Assembly (NCBI GenBank): GCA_034002905.1
Contig: JAVEZQ010000005.1
Coordinates: forward strand, 1-64,000
Length of the DNA: 64,000 nt
Direction: 5' to 3'
Origin: UBA8914 sp034002905
GTDB taxonomy: Bacteria; Pseudomonadota; Alphaproteobacteria; UBA9219
In this document: one piece after another, positions 25,335 to 33,956 of the stretch
How the letters are laid out: each line of letters opens with the position of its first letter
Numbering within the stretch: the stretch's first letter is position 1
The notes under the pieces: generated by a model
The model's database searches: none
What the model was told of the DNA's origin: nothing
The model's input: only the letters and a program-made list of their open reading frames with translations
Translations under genes and position numbers: made by a program

Positions 25335-27059
25335 ATGATCGTCTTCAACAAACAAGTAAGAAATATCTTAGCCTTGGCCGTTTTATGTTGGGTGTTGCCT
25401 CAATCCTTAGCCTATGCGTTACCGTCATCGGAGGGGCTTTTAGAAAAAAAGGCGCATGGAGCATCGGGAGCGGGCGGCGATAAAACGCTTACGATACCGG
25501 ACTTGTGGGACCAGATGGGGGATGCGCTTGGAAGTTTGTTTCCTGATCCGCTCTTACCACAAGAAGGAAAAGGTTCCGATACCGGAATGCAAGATCAAAA
25601 AGATTCTCAAGATAAGCCTAAAATGATCGAGGCTAAAAAGCTGGATGCCACACCCCAGAAACCCCAAACCGATAAAGTTGAGCCCTATAAAGTTTATGCG
25701 ACACCTGTTCCGGCTGATAATGGAATGGCACAGGCACCCGTTGCAGACGATAGTCAGGTTGCCCCTGCCAATTTGCAATTGTTTCCGATGCAAAGTGCGG
25801 TTTCGCAGCGAGTTCAAGACGATAAAGCCCCGACGACTGGCGAGGTGCCATTACCTGCTGTTGAAACATGGATTCCCGAAGAAGCAAAACAAGTCGCCGC
25901 ACAACCTGCTGCGGTTCAAATCAGGGCTGAAGAGCCGGCTCTACAGCAACAAGCACCTTCTCATGCTCCAGCAGGTATTCTTGATGCTATCCCTGAAGGG
26001 AAGGCTCCTCAGACCGTTGTTGCGCCTCAGAATCACTCAGATATTAATCAAAAAAATCCACTCCCCTTGATCGAGTCTCTTCCAAAACAATATTTCCCGT
26101 TACTTCCCCTCGATGCCGGAGATGAAGCACAGGCTCAATTGCTTCCCGTGGCAAGCAATGTCGAAATGTCAGCCAATCATGACATGACGACCAAAGCAAT
26201 TATTGTCATTCACGACATCATGCGTAATTCTGAAGAGAATGTGGCTATGCTCATGACCCTGACGGGCAATATGGGGGAAGAAACATTGATTATGGCGCCA
26301 CAGTTTCCTATTTCAGCCGATGTCTTGCGCTTTGCGCGTCAACTACCGGATTCAGGAGAGTATGTAGCGCGTTGGCCAGTTGATATGGGATGGAATGTCG
26401 GTGGTGAATCGCGCTTGTCCGAGCGTCAGCGTGGCATTAGCTCCTTTACGGCCATTGATTATCTTCTAATGTTCTTGGATGATCGTGAGCGTTTTCCTGT
26501 GTTGAATCAGGTTGTCATTGTTGGGCATGGTATGGGAGCGGATTTTGTCCAACGATATGCCGCAGTTGGAAAGGGGCCGGAAATCCTCATGCAGGATGGG
26601 TTGACCGTGCGTTTTGTCGTGGCGAATCCGTCTTCTTACCTTTATCCGACAGCCGTCATACCCGTGGATCAGGGAACGCGCTTTGCGCAAGCGGATGAGG
26701 CCAAGTGTCCGTCTATTGTTGATTATCCCTTTGGAACCAAAAACATGGTGTCTTATGCTCGTGGCGTTGGCGCTAATGCTATTCTTATGAAGTATCCTGA
26801 GCGTCAGATCATGTATCTGGTTGCTGACAAGATTATGCTGGATAATTATCTGGATCGTTCTTGTGCTGCTATGGCGCAAGGTCAGGATCGCTTAACCCGT
26901 GGACGAAACTTTGCCAAATATATGAGCCAGAAATTCGGTAATGTCGCAGAACAGAACCAAACCTTCGCTCTTGTTCCGAACGCAGGGTACGATCCTATTG
27001 CCTTATACGGCTCTCTTTGTGGTCTTGCTGCGTTATTTGGTGATGGGAGTTGTCACTGA
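25335..27059 (+). CDS. secreted alpha/beta-hydrolase-fold protein lacking the nucleophile serine
   Basis: A 574-residue protein counted from the ATG at 25335, which opens a clear signal peptide (about 1-27: VRNILALAVLCWVLPQSLAYA). Residues about 30-290 are low-complexity, rich in Gln, Pro, Ala and Lys. The remainder is an alpha/beta-hydrolase domain: AIIVIHDIMRN, then VVIVGHGMGADFVQRYAAVG, then RFVVANPSSYLY. That last combination is a known hydrolase family that has GHSAGG at the nucleophile elbow; here residue 399 is Gly (codon GGT), one base from Ser AGT. Cys pairs near the end (CPSIVDYPFG, CAAMAQ, CGLAALFGDGSCH) suggest a periplasmic fold. Likely a pseudoenzyme or binding protein. It overlaps the PfkB gene end by 27 bases in antiparallel. 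Confidence 0.7.
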   Translation: MIVFNKQVRNILALAVLCWVLPQSLAYALPSSEGLLEKKAHGASGAGGDKTLTIPDLWDQMGDALGSLFPDPLLPQEGKGSDTGMQDQKDSQDKPKMIEAKKLDATPQKPQTDKVEPYKVYATPVPADNGMAQAPVADDSQVAPANLQLFPMQSAVSQRVQDDKAPTTGEVPLPAVETWIPEEAKQVAAQPAAVQIRAEEPALQQQAPSHAPAGILDAIPEGKAPQTVVAPQNHSDINQKNPLPLIESLPKQYFPLLPLDAGDEAQAQLLPVASNVEMSANHDMTTKAIIVIHDIMRNSEENVAMLMTLTGNMGEETLIMAPQFPISADVLRFARQLPDSGEYVARWPVDMGWNVGGESRLSERQRGISSFTAIDYLLMFLDDRERFPVLNQVVIVGHGMGADFVQRYAAVGKGPEILMQDGLTVRFVVANPSSYLYPTAVIPVDQGTRFAQADEAKCPSIVDYPFGTKNMVSYARGVGANAILMKYPERQIMYLVADKIMLDNYLDRSCAAMAQGQDRLTRGRNFAKYMSQKFGNVAEQNQTFALVPNAGYDPIALYGSLCGLAALFGDGSCH

Positions 27060-28034
27060 AGAAATGAGGTCGCTCCAGTCTTCTTCAGCAAGGGGACGTG
27101 CCTCTTTTCGTTCCAAAATGCGGACTGCACAAAGGGTTGCAAGTTGTAAACTGTCATGCAGGGAGAGCCCCATTGCGTCGCCTTTGACAAATCCAGCTAA
27201 AAATTGGTCGCCAGCACCAAGACTGCTGATGGATCTTTCTTGTTTTACTGCGTTGACGTGAACTGTTTCACCGCTGCGTTGCGCAATTGCGCCTTTGTTG
27301 CCCAAGGTCGTTACCAGAATTTGATCTTTACAATCCAAGGGGCCCACGAGATTTAAAAGAGAGGCATTCTCAGCTTCATTCCCAATGATAATGTCAGCGT
27401 AGGGTTTAACAATATCGTTTGCGAGAGAGGGATTACCCTCCCAATCGCGAATTTCAGACATTGTGATGACAAGCTTTGTGGATGACTTGGCAATCTTAGC
27501 GACGGCCTGACGAAACAGGTCCGAAACGTCCTTTCCACTAATAAGGTTTGCGCCAATTAGTGTATAGGCTGCGTCGTTAAAATCGAATGAGTCAAAGTTA
27601 TCTTGTGTCCAACAATCAACACACCCCTTATGAAGAGCAAAGCTTCGTTCGCCCTCGGGCGTTACGAGAACAACGCAGACACCTGAAGCTACAGTTTGCT
27701 TTTCAGCATCGTTGGAAAGATCATCTATACCGCGAGCGTTCATGTCTTGCAGGAAAACGGTACCTGCTTTGTCGCCAGCCACCTTTCCCATATAGGCACA
27801 CCTTCCGCCCAGTGCGGAAAAGCCGGCGACTGTATTGGGGATAGCCCCTCCAGGATAATAGTGGGCATCGTTTAATTGGCTAACAATTTGATCAATTGTT
27901 TCGGCGGTATGATAATCTCCCGTGCCGAGGGGAATGTTGTGCTTTTCAAGGAAGTCGTAGTCAACTTCGGCAATGATATCGATATAAGATCGGCCCATAC
28001 CGACAAGATCATAGGGCTTTCCGGTATGAGCCAT
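27033..28034 (-). CDS. PfkB-family sugar/nucleoside kinase (adenosine kinase-like)
   Basis: A 333-residue ribokinase-fold kinase. Near the start it has YDLVGMGRSYIDIIAEV, then YYPGGAIPNTVAGFSALGGRCAYMGKV, and the catalytic GAGD in SSLGAGDQFLAG. This layout matches the group annotated as adenosine kinase in alphaproteobacteria, but sugar specificity cannot be read from sequence. The frame stays open upstream through tRNA-Arg(ACG); those 28 residues are a translated tRNA, so the ATG at 28034 (MAHTGKPYDL) is the start. Confidence 0.88.
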   Translation of the reverse strand: MAHTGKPYDLVGMGRSYIDIIAEVDYDFLEKHNIPLGTGDYHTAETIDQIVSQLNDAHYYPGGAIPNTVAGFSALGGRCAYMGKVAGDKAGTVFLQDMNARGIDDLSNDAEKQTVASGVCVVLVTPEGERSFALHKGCVDCWTQDNFDSFDFNDAAYTLIGANLISGKDVSDLFRQAVAKIAKSSTKLVITMSEIRDWEGNPSLANDIVKPYADIIIGNEAENASLLNLVGPLDCKDQILVTTLGNKGAIAQRSGETVHVNAVKQERSISSLGAGDQFLAGFVKGDAMGLSLHDSLQLATLCAVRILERKEARPLAEEDWSDLISSVTTPITK

Positions 28035-28069
28035 CTTTACCAAACCTGACGGAAAAAAGTCTGAGAATA

Positions 28070-28146
28070 TGGCGCGCCCGAAGAGATTCGAACTCCTAGC
28101 CTTTTGATTCGTAGTCAAATGCTCTATCCAGTTGAGCTACGGGCGC
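28070..28146 (-). tRNA. tRNA-Arg (anticodon ACG)
   Basis: Minus strand: acceptor arms GCGCCCG/CGGGCGC, anticodon stem TTTGA/TCAAA around CTACGAA (anticodon ACG, read as ICG), T-loop TTCGAAT, discriminator G and encoded CCA. It ends 35 bases before the PfkB start codon. Confidence 0.95.
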
Positions 28147-28306
28147 CTTCAAACCGCTAAACAACATCGCGGTAAGGCGTGCAACCTAACCAATGACGCC
28201 CTGAAATGCAAAGATATTTTTTACTTTCCACTCAATAGGTTGCATTTTTTTTATCAGCGCGTTAACCAGTATATGTCCTTTTCCTGTCCCACGGAGCGTT
28301 TTTCTC

Positions 28307-29095
28307 ATGTGCCTGACTTGCGGTTGTAATCCCCACACATCTCATGACCACGAACACAAGGAGGAGACTGGCCATCACCACCACCATCACCATGAGCATG
28401 GGCCCATCGGGGCAGTCCATGCCCATGGCACGGATTCCAGCCGGATTTTGCAGGTTGAAGAAGATATATTGGCAGAAAACAATCATTACGCGGCTCATAA
28501 TCGGGAACGCTTCAAAGCGCACAAGATCCTCGCTCTCAATATGGTTTCGAGTCCGGGATCAGGCAAGACAAGCCTGCTGACCCACACACTGACGGCTAAG
28601 CATGACAAGACGGCTGTTATTGAGGGCGATCAATTCACGGACAGGGATGCCGAACGCTTGCGCAAGACGGGTGCGCCCGTGATCCAAATCAATACGGGGA
28701 GTGGCTGCCATCTGGATGCCCATATGGTCGGTCATGCGCTGGAGGATCTCGACATGGAAAGCGGCAAGCTTGATGGCGGTGTGGTCTATATTGAAAATGT
28801 CGGCAATCTTGTCTGTCCGGCCTCTTTTGATTTAGGGGAGGCGGCCAAAGTCGTCCTGCTCTCTGTGACGGAAGGGGAAGACAAGCCTATCAAATATTCG
28901 CATATGTTTGCGGCATCCAAATTGATGCTGATCACCAAGATGGATTTGCTGCCTTATGTGCCCTTTGATATCGAACAGTGTATTGCCTTTGCGCGAGAGG
29001 TCAATCCGACCATTGAGGTCATTAAGCTGTCCGTTCGCAACAACGAGGGTGTGCAGGATTGGTTTGACTGGATTGATACCATGAAGATTGCATAA
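28307..29095 (+). CDS. hypB: hydrogenase nickel incorporation protein HypB
   Basis: A 262-residue GTPase that delivers nickel to [NiFe]-hydrogenase precursors. The N-terminus has the high-affinity nickel motif CLTCGC (residues 2-7) and a natural His-rich stretch (residues about 13-40, with a run of seven His) that can store nickel. The G domain has SSPGSGKTSLL (P-loop), VIEGDQFTDRDA, the metal site NTGSGCHLDA and ITKMDLLPYV (NKxD equivalent). It is the first gene of a five-gene hyp operon. HypA, its usual partner, is not encoded here. Confidence 0.96.
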   Translation: MCLTCGCNPHTSHDHEHKEETGHHHHHHHEHGPIGAVHAHGTDSSRILQVEEDILAENNHYAAHNRERFKAHKILALNMVSSPGSGKTSLLTHTLTAKHDKTAVIEGDQFTDRDAERLRKTGAPVIQINTGSGCHLDAHMVGHALEDLDMESGKLDGGVVYIENVGNLVCPASFDLGEAAKVVLLSVTEGEDKPIKYSHMFAASKLMLITKMDLLPYVPFDIEQCIAFAREVNPTIEVIKLSVRNNEGVQDWFDWIDTMKIA

Positions 29096-29106
29096 ACGTT
29101 TAGATA

Positions 29107-30210
29107 ATGCCCCAACCAGACGCATCCATTGTCGATAATATTCTCAAATTGCCTTGCGAGATGCCAGCCGTTTTGGCCGTAGGTGCCTATTTGAAAAATG
29201 CACTGTGTCTTATTCAGGGGGATGAGGTTTGGATTAGTCCCGAAAATGGTTCGCTGGATCAACCGGAGGCTATTGACCGTTTTTATTCACGTGCGCAGAA
29301 GCTTCTTGCCGCAGCGCGGATCAGGCCCGTGGCGGTTGCGCATGATCTTCATCCGGACTTCCCCTGCAGTCGATGGGCCATGGAATGCGGTTTGCCGTCC
29401 GTCGCCATCCAGCATCATCACGCGCATATTGCGGCTGTGATGGCTGAGCATGCTCTTGCCGAACCTGTTCTTGGTCTCGCGCTGGACGGGTTTGGTTTGG
29501 GAGGTGATGACGGGATGTGGGGTGGCGAGCTTCTTTCTGTCGATACAAAAGGCTTTGAGCGTTTCGGGCATCTTTATCCTTTACCTCAACCGGGTGGAGA
29601 TATAGCCGCGCGTGAAGTCTGGCGAATGGGGGCTGGTGCCCTTTTCGCCATCGGAAAGAAAGAGGAGATCGCCACGCGTTACGCGACTTTTGCTGGCGCA
29701 AAGCATCTCCCTGCCTTCATAGAAAAAGGGGTCAACGCTCCGCTGACAAGCAGTTGCGGGCGGTTGTTCGATGCGGCCTGTGGGCTTTTAGGGGTCAAGC
29801 TCTGCGCCGCTTTTGAAGGGGAAGCACCCATGGCGCTTGAAGGGTTTGTAACGGTTCCCCAAGTTATGTCGGGAGGGTGGGTGCTGTCCGATGACGGCAT
29901 ACTTGATCTGCGGCCCCTATTGGCCGCTTTATTGAACTTATCGGCAGAGGAGGGGGCCAACCTCTTCCACGGTACCTTGGCGGCGGCGCTAGCCGATTGG
30001 CTTGTCTGGGCCAGCCAAAAAACAAATATCGTGAAAGTGGCCCTGGCTGGTGGTTGCTTCTTCAACAAAATCTTGCGTGAGGCTTTACAGAAGGCGACAA
30101 TGGGAAGCGGCCTAGAGCTTCTTTGGCCAAGGCAGCTTTCTGCCGGAGATATGTCGATCGCAGTTGGACAGGCTTATGCGGCCGCTCTTCAACTGAACAA
30201 TGAAAGGTGA
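29107..30210 (+). CDS. hypF: HypF-like carbamoyltransferase reduced to the Kae1-like domain
   Basis: A 367-residue protein matching only the C-terminal Kae1/TsaD-like half of HypF (full HypF is about 750 residues). It opens with AVLAVGAYLKNALCL, then AVAHDLHPDFPCSRWA, metal-binding IQHHHAHIAAVMAEH (about 101-115), LALDGFGLGGDDGMWGGE and the end motif VALAGGCFFNKIL. The acylphosphatase, zinc-finger and YrdC-like domains that form carbamoyl-adenylate are absent, and no upstream remnant is seen: the ATG is 11 bases after hypB. I recall Ralstonia HypF1 having a similarly short form. It must rely on another carbamoyl-adenylate source, or be replaced by a full HypF elsewhere. Domain call firm; activity inferred. 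Confidence 0.85.
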   Translation: MPQPDASIVDNILKLPCEMPAVLAVGAYLKNALCLIQGDEVWISPENGSLDQPEAIDRFYSRAQKLLAAARIRPVAVAHDLHPDFPCSRWAMECGLPSVAIQHHHAHIAAVMAEHALAEPVLGLALDGFGLGGDDGMWGGELLSVDTKGFERFGHLYPLPQPGGDIAAREVWRMGAGALFAIGKKEEIATRYATFAGAKHLPAFIEKGVNAPLTSSCGRLFDAACGLLGVKLCAAFEGEAPMALEGFVTVPQVMSGGWVLSDDGILDLRPLLAALLNLSAEEGANLFHGTLAAALADWLVWASQKTNIVKVALAGGCFFNKILREALQKATMGSGLELLWPRQLSAGDMSIAVGQAYAAALQLNNER

Positions 30211-30219
30211 TGGTCTTTA

Positions 30220-30468
30220 ATGTGCCTTGCTATTCCTGCCTTGATTACAAAGCTTATGGACGATGACCGTGCGATCGCGAATGTTGCCGGTGTCAATCAC
30301 GAGATTTCCTTGGCGCTTGTCGAAGGCGTTCAGGTTGGCGACTATGTGATGGTGCATGTTGGTTATGCCTTGTCCAAGCTTGATCAAGAAGAAGCCCAAA
30401 AGACACTCAAGTTGTTTGACGAGATGTATGAAGCGGGTGGGTATCCCAAGCTGGGGGCCGCGTCGTGA
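30220..30468 (+). CDS. hypC: hydrogenase assembly chaperone HypC
   Basis: An 82-residue HypC/HupF chaperone. It begins MCLAIPA, where Cys2 carries the Fe(CN)2CO unit with HypD, and continues with the OB-like barrel (VNHEISLALVEGVQVGDYVMVHVGYALSKL) and a C-terminal helix. Starts 9 bases after the hypF stop and overlaps hypD by 4 bases, as in most hyp operons. Confidence 0.97.
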   Translation: MCLAIPALITKLMDDDRAIANVAGVNHEISLALVEGVQVGDYVMVHVGYALSKLDQEEAQKTLKLFDEMYEAGGYPKLGAAS

Positions 30469-31598
30469 AATATATCGAAGAGTTCCGCGATCAAACGACG
30501 GGCCAAAAACTCGCTGCCGTTATAGCCCAAGAGGTTCAAGAAGGGCGCGAGTATCGTTTTATGGAGTTCTGCGGCGGTCATACGCATGCGATCTTTCGTT
30601 TTGGGCTGCCGGACATTCTTCCCACAAACATCCGTATGATCCATGGGCCCGGATGTCCCGTTTGTGTCTTGCCTATGAGCCGGATTGATCAAGCGATTGC
30701 GTTTGCCAAGCTTCCGAACGTGACGCTTTGCTGTTATGGTGATATGATGCGCGTGCCGGGCGGGCAACGGACGAGCCTGATCAAGGCCAAGGCCGAGGGA
30801 GCAGACGTCAAGATGGTGCTGTCGCCGCATGATGCGCTAACCTTTGCCCAAGAAAACCCGCATCGTGAGGTTGTGTTTTTCGCGATAGGTTTTGAAACAA
30901 CCACGCCACCGACTGCCGTTATTCTTAAACAAGCGGCGCAGTTGGGGCTCAAGAACTTTTCTGTCAGTTGTAATCATGTTTTGACGCCGCCAGCCCTCAA
31001 ATGGCTATTGGATAGCTGCACAAGCGAACAGGGCGACACGCCGCCTTTGGATGGTTTTGTTGGCCCGTCCCATGTCAGCGCGATTATTGGAACAAAGCCT
31101 TATGAAATCGCTTCTCGCGACTATGGCAAGCCTGTCGTGATCACGGGTTTTGAACCGCTTGATGTTCTTCAGGCGATTTTGATGCTGGTCCGTCAGGTTA
31201 ATGCAGGCGAAAGCAAGGTCGAGAATGAATATAGTCGTGCCGTGACGCAAGACGGTAACATCAAGGCCCAGAAGCTGATGCATGAAGTGTTTGACCTGCG
31301 CGACAGCTTTGAATGGCGTGGATTGGGTGTCATTCCGCATAGCGCGCTTAAAATCCGCGAGAGTTATGCCACCTATGATGCCGAACGGCGTTATGATGTG
31401 CCTGTTACGGCTCCTCAGGAAAATCCCGCTTGCCAGTGTCCGGCCATCCTGCGCGGTGCGAAGGAGCCTTATGATTGCAAATTGTTTGGCAAAGTTTGCA
31501 CGCCGGACAATCCCATGGGGGCCTGTATGGTTTCGAGCGAAGGCGGCTGTGCAGCCGCCTATAGCTACGGGCGAAAGAGATTGAAGGAAGCATCATGA
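30465..31598 (+). CDS. hypD: hydrogenase formation protein HypD
   Basis: A 377-residue iron-sulfur protein that scaffolds assembly of the Fe(CN)2CO cofactor with HypC and HypE. Conserved cysteine motifs are FMEFCGGHTH, GPGCPVCVLPM and the C-terminal cluster with FGKVCTPDNPMGACMVSSEGGC, which also supplies [4Fe-4S] ligands. IGFETTTPP is the third family signature. Overlaps hypC and hypE by 4 bases each. Confidence 0.97.
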   Translation: MKYIEEFRDQTTGQKLAAVIAQEVQEGREYRFMEFCGGHTHAIFRFGLPDILPTNIRMIHGPGCPVCVLPMSRIDQAIAFAKLPNVTLCCYGDMMRVPGGQRTSLIKAKAEGADVKMVLSPHDALTFAQENPHREVVFFAIGFETTTPPTAVILKQAAQLGLKNFSVSCNHVLTPPALKWLLDSCTSEQGDTPPLDGFVGPSHVSAIIGTKPYEIASRDYGKPVVITGFEPLDVLQAILMLVRQVNAGESKVENEYSRAVTQDGNIKAQKLMHEVFDLRDSFEWRGLGVIPHSALKIRESYATYDAERRYDVPVTAPQENPACQCPAILRGAKEPYDCKLFGKVCTPDNPMGACMVSSEGGCAAAYSYGRKRLKEAS

Positions 31599-32632
31599 AG
31601 CTTGATCTTGAAAAGGGACGTGTTGATCTGACACATGGCAGCGGCGGACGCGCGATGCATGATTTGATCTCAAATCTCTTCGCGAAGCATTTTGATAATC
31701 CGCTCCTTGCCGAAGGGAACGACCAAGCCATATGCAAAATTCCTGAAAGCTACGGCTCAAATCCGTGCCTTTCCGTTAGTACCGACAGCTTCGTGATTTC
31801 CCCGCTGTTTTTTCCGGGCGGTAATATTGGAAATCTTGCCGTGCACGGGACAGTGAATGATGTAGCGCTTGCAGGGGCTAAGCCCCTTTGGCTGACGGCT
31901 GGATTTATTCTAGAAGAAGGGTTTCCTCTTGTTGATCTAACAAAAATTGTGGCCTCGATGGCGCAAGCTGCACAGGAAGCAGATGTTCAAATCGTCACGG
32001 GCGACACCAAGGTTGTGCCGAAAGGCAAAGCTGACGGGTTGTTTATCAATACCACGGGTGTTGGTGTTGTTCTGGTTGATCCTCTGCCATCTGTTCGGCA
32101 GATCGAGGTAGGCGATGCCATCATCATTAATGGCCCGATCGGCGATCACGCGGTCGCGATTATGGCGGCGCGTGAGAATTTGAAATTTGATGAGGAATTG
32201 CTTTCGGACTGCGCTTCGTTGAATGGTTTGATCGAGGCTATGGTTCAGAGCGGAACGGTCATTCATGCGATGCGCGATCCAACGCGCGGCGGATTGTCAG
32301 CGACCTTGAATGAAATGGCGACTTCGGCCAAAGTCGGCATTCATTTGGACGAGGCGGCAATCCCCGTTCGTCCTGCTGTCAAAGGCGTATGCGAGATACT
32401 GGGTCTTGACCCGCTGAATCTCGCGAATGAAGGCAAGCTCATCGCCTTTTGTCCGCAAGATCAAGCCGAGCCATTACTTCAAGCAATGCGCGCACATCCG
32501 CTTGGATGTGAAGCTGTAGTCATTGGCCATACAACCGATAACCCACATTGTTTTGTCGAGATGAAAACAAAGCTTGGCGGCGTGCGTATGGTGGATTGGC
32601 TGACGGGGGATCAGCTCCCCCGTATTTGCTAG
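31595..32632 (+). CDS. hypE: hydrogenase expression/formation protein HypE
   Basis: A 345-residue ATP-dependent dehydratase of the PurM fold that turns the carbamoyl group on its C-terminal cysteine into thiocyanate, the source of the cyanide ligands. The protein ends PRIC, so the acceptor cysteine is present. The N-terminal loop LTHGSGGRAMHDLI and DPTRGGLSATLNEMA are typical. An inverted repeat (32603-32610 with 32616-32623) lies in the last codons and could stall or terminate transcription. Last gene of the hyp operon, converging with galU. Confidence 0.97.
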   Translation: MKLDLEKGRVDLTHGSGGRAMHDLISNLFAKHFDNPLLAEGNDQAICKIPESYGSNPCLSVSTDSFVISPLFFPGGNIGNLAVHGTVNDVALAGAKPLWLTAGFILEEGFPLVDLTKIVASMAQAAQEADVQIVTGDTKVVPKGKADGLFINTTGVGVVLVDPLPSVRQIEVGDAIIINGPIGDHAVAIMAARENLKFDEELLSDCASLNGLIEAMVQSGTVIHAMRDPTRGGLSATLNEMATSAKVGIHLDEAAIPVRPAVKGVCEILGLDPLNLANEGKLIAFCPQDQAEPLLQAMRAHPLGCEAVVIGHTTDNPHCFVEMKTKLGGVRMVDWLTGDQLPRIC

Positions 32633-32644
32633 CAGACTTTTTTT

Positions 32645-33526
32645 CTAGCAGACCAGCTTTTTAAGGGCTTCGCGAACCTTTTCACCATTCTCGGGATCAG
32701 CGAGTGAGAAAGCAACATTCGCCTCGATAAAGCCTATTTTGTCACCGCAGTCATAGCGCGTGCCTTTGAAGCGCAGGCCATGGAAAGGTTGCTTGCCAAT
32801 CAAGCGTGCCATGCTGTCGGTGAGCTGAATCTCGCCGCCAGCTCCAGTGGTCTGGGAGTCGAGTTCATCAAAGACTTCGGGTTGAAGAATATAGCGTCCG
32901 ATAATCGACAGCGTCGAAGGCGCTTCAGCAGGTGCAGGCTTTTCAACAAGTCCCTTAATCTTGGCCAGACGTCCATCATCGCTTTCAACATCAAGGATGC
33001 CATAGCGGTTGGTTTGTTCGCGGGGCACATCAACGACACCGACGACGTTGCCGCCTGTCTCATTATAGGCTTCGATCATCTGTGCAAGACATCCCTTTTG
33101 TGCCAAGACGACATCGTCAGGCAGAAGGATGGCAAAGGGCTCGCGTCCCACCATATGACGGGCGCACCAAACGGCATGGCCGAGGCCAAGCGGATCGCGT
33201 TGACGGGCAAACATCAGATTGCCTGAGGGGATTTCGGTGGTTTCCAGAATTTTAAGTTCTTTGTTTTTCCCGCGCTTTTCAAGGGTGCGTTTCAGGTCGT
33301 TGTTGCTGTCAAAATGATCTTCAAGAGCGCCTTTTCCGCGTGATGTGACAAAGATAAACTCTTCAATTCCGGCAGCGCGGGCTTCATCGACGGCGTGCTG
33401 GATCAGCGGACGATCAACGAGCGTGAGCATTTCTTTGGGCATTGCCTTGGTTGCGGGAAGAAAGCGCGTTCCTAATCCGGCAACGGGAAATACAGCTTTG
33501 CGCACAGGTTTAATCATTATCTTCAT
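32645..33526 (-). CDS. galU: UTP-glucose-1-phosphate uridylyltransferase
   Basis: A 293-residue nucleotidyltransferase making UDP-glucose for envelope polysaccharides and glycolipids. The N-terminus KAVFPVAGLGTRFLPATKAMPKEML holds the nucleotide-binding loop and lysine; FVTSRGKGALEDHFD, ILLPDDVVL and YDCGDKIGFIEANV are family signatures. Normal length. It converges with hypE across 12 bases. Confidence 0.96.
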   Translation of the reverse strand: MKIMIKPVRKAVFPVAGLGTRFLPATKAMPKEMLTLVDRPLIQHAVDEARAAGIEEFIFVTSRGKGALEDHFDSNNDLKRTLEKRGKNKELKILETTEIPSGNLMFARQRDPLGLGHAVWCARHMVGREPFAILLPDDVVLAQKGCLAQMIEAYNETGGNVVGVVDVPREQTNRYGILDVESDDGRLAKIKGLVEKPAPAEAPSTLSIIGRYILQPEVFDELDSQTTGAGGEIQLTDSMARLIGKQPFHGLRFKGTRYDCGDKIGFIEANVAFSLADPENGEKVREALKKLVC

Positions 33527-33551
33527 CTCCGTTATTGTGTTGTTGGGGTGA

Positions 33552-33956
33552 TTAGTTTCCGTCAGGCGGAAGGGCCAGTACGTCTTGTACGGCCTCTGAT
33601 ATCTCTTCCAAAGAAAAGGGCTTGGCGATTATGCGATGAACAAGCGCATCAAGGTTGTGAGCGCGCATGCGTTCCTGCGCATAACCGGAAATCATGATGA
33701 TGCGGAGGTCGGGGTACTGACGCGAGGCTTTAAGTGCGAGAGCGATCCCGTCAAGATTAGGCATAACGATGTCAGCGATCAGAACGTCAAACGGTTCTTG
33801 ATTCAGCGCTGCCAGTGCTTGCTGGCCATCTTCGACATCAACGATCTTTCGATCATCGGTTTTGAGGGCCCGCACGACAAACTCGCGCACAGCAGGATTA
33901 TCCTCTGCAACGAGGATTCTCACTTGCTTGATTTCATTCGAATTACTTTTTGTCAT
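33552..33956 (-). CDS. single-domain response regulator, CpdR-like
   Basis: A 134-residue receiver without an output domain, counted from the ATG at 33956. Acidic pair in VAEDNPAVREFV, phosphoacceptor Asp in DVLIADIVMPNLDG, Ser/Thr in IIMISGYAQERM and Lys in IIAKPFSLEE. The sequence, including the SGYA form and its position after a zinc-ribbon gene, resembles CpdR, which in Caulobacter links CckA-ChpT phosphorelay to ClpXP degradation. The start could also be 33971. It overlaps the upstream gene by 14 bases. Confidence 0.8.
   Translation of the reverse strand: MTKSNSNEIKQVRILVAEDNPAVREFVVRALKTDDRKIVDVEDGQQALAALNQEPFDVLIADIVMPNLDGIALALKASRQYPDLRIIMISGYAQERMRAHNLDALVHRIIAKPFSLEEISEAVQDVLALPPDGN

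Noticed and set aside
28035..28118. N-terminal extension of the PfkB kinase
   Set aside because: It reads through tRNA-Arg(ACG); the ATG at 28034 fits the family start.
28343..28430. His run in HypB as an artificial tag
   Set aside because: Natural His-rich N-termini are usual in HypB and the run sits after the CxxCxC motif.
32629..32653. Nine-base direct repeat CTAGCAGAC at the hypE and galU ends
   Set aside because: Explained by both genes ending in Cys-stop codons; too short for a mobile-element footprint.
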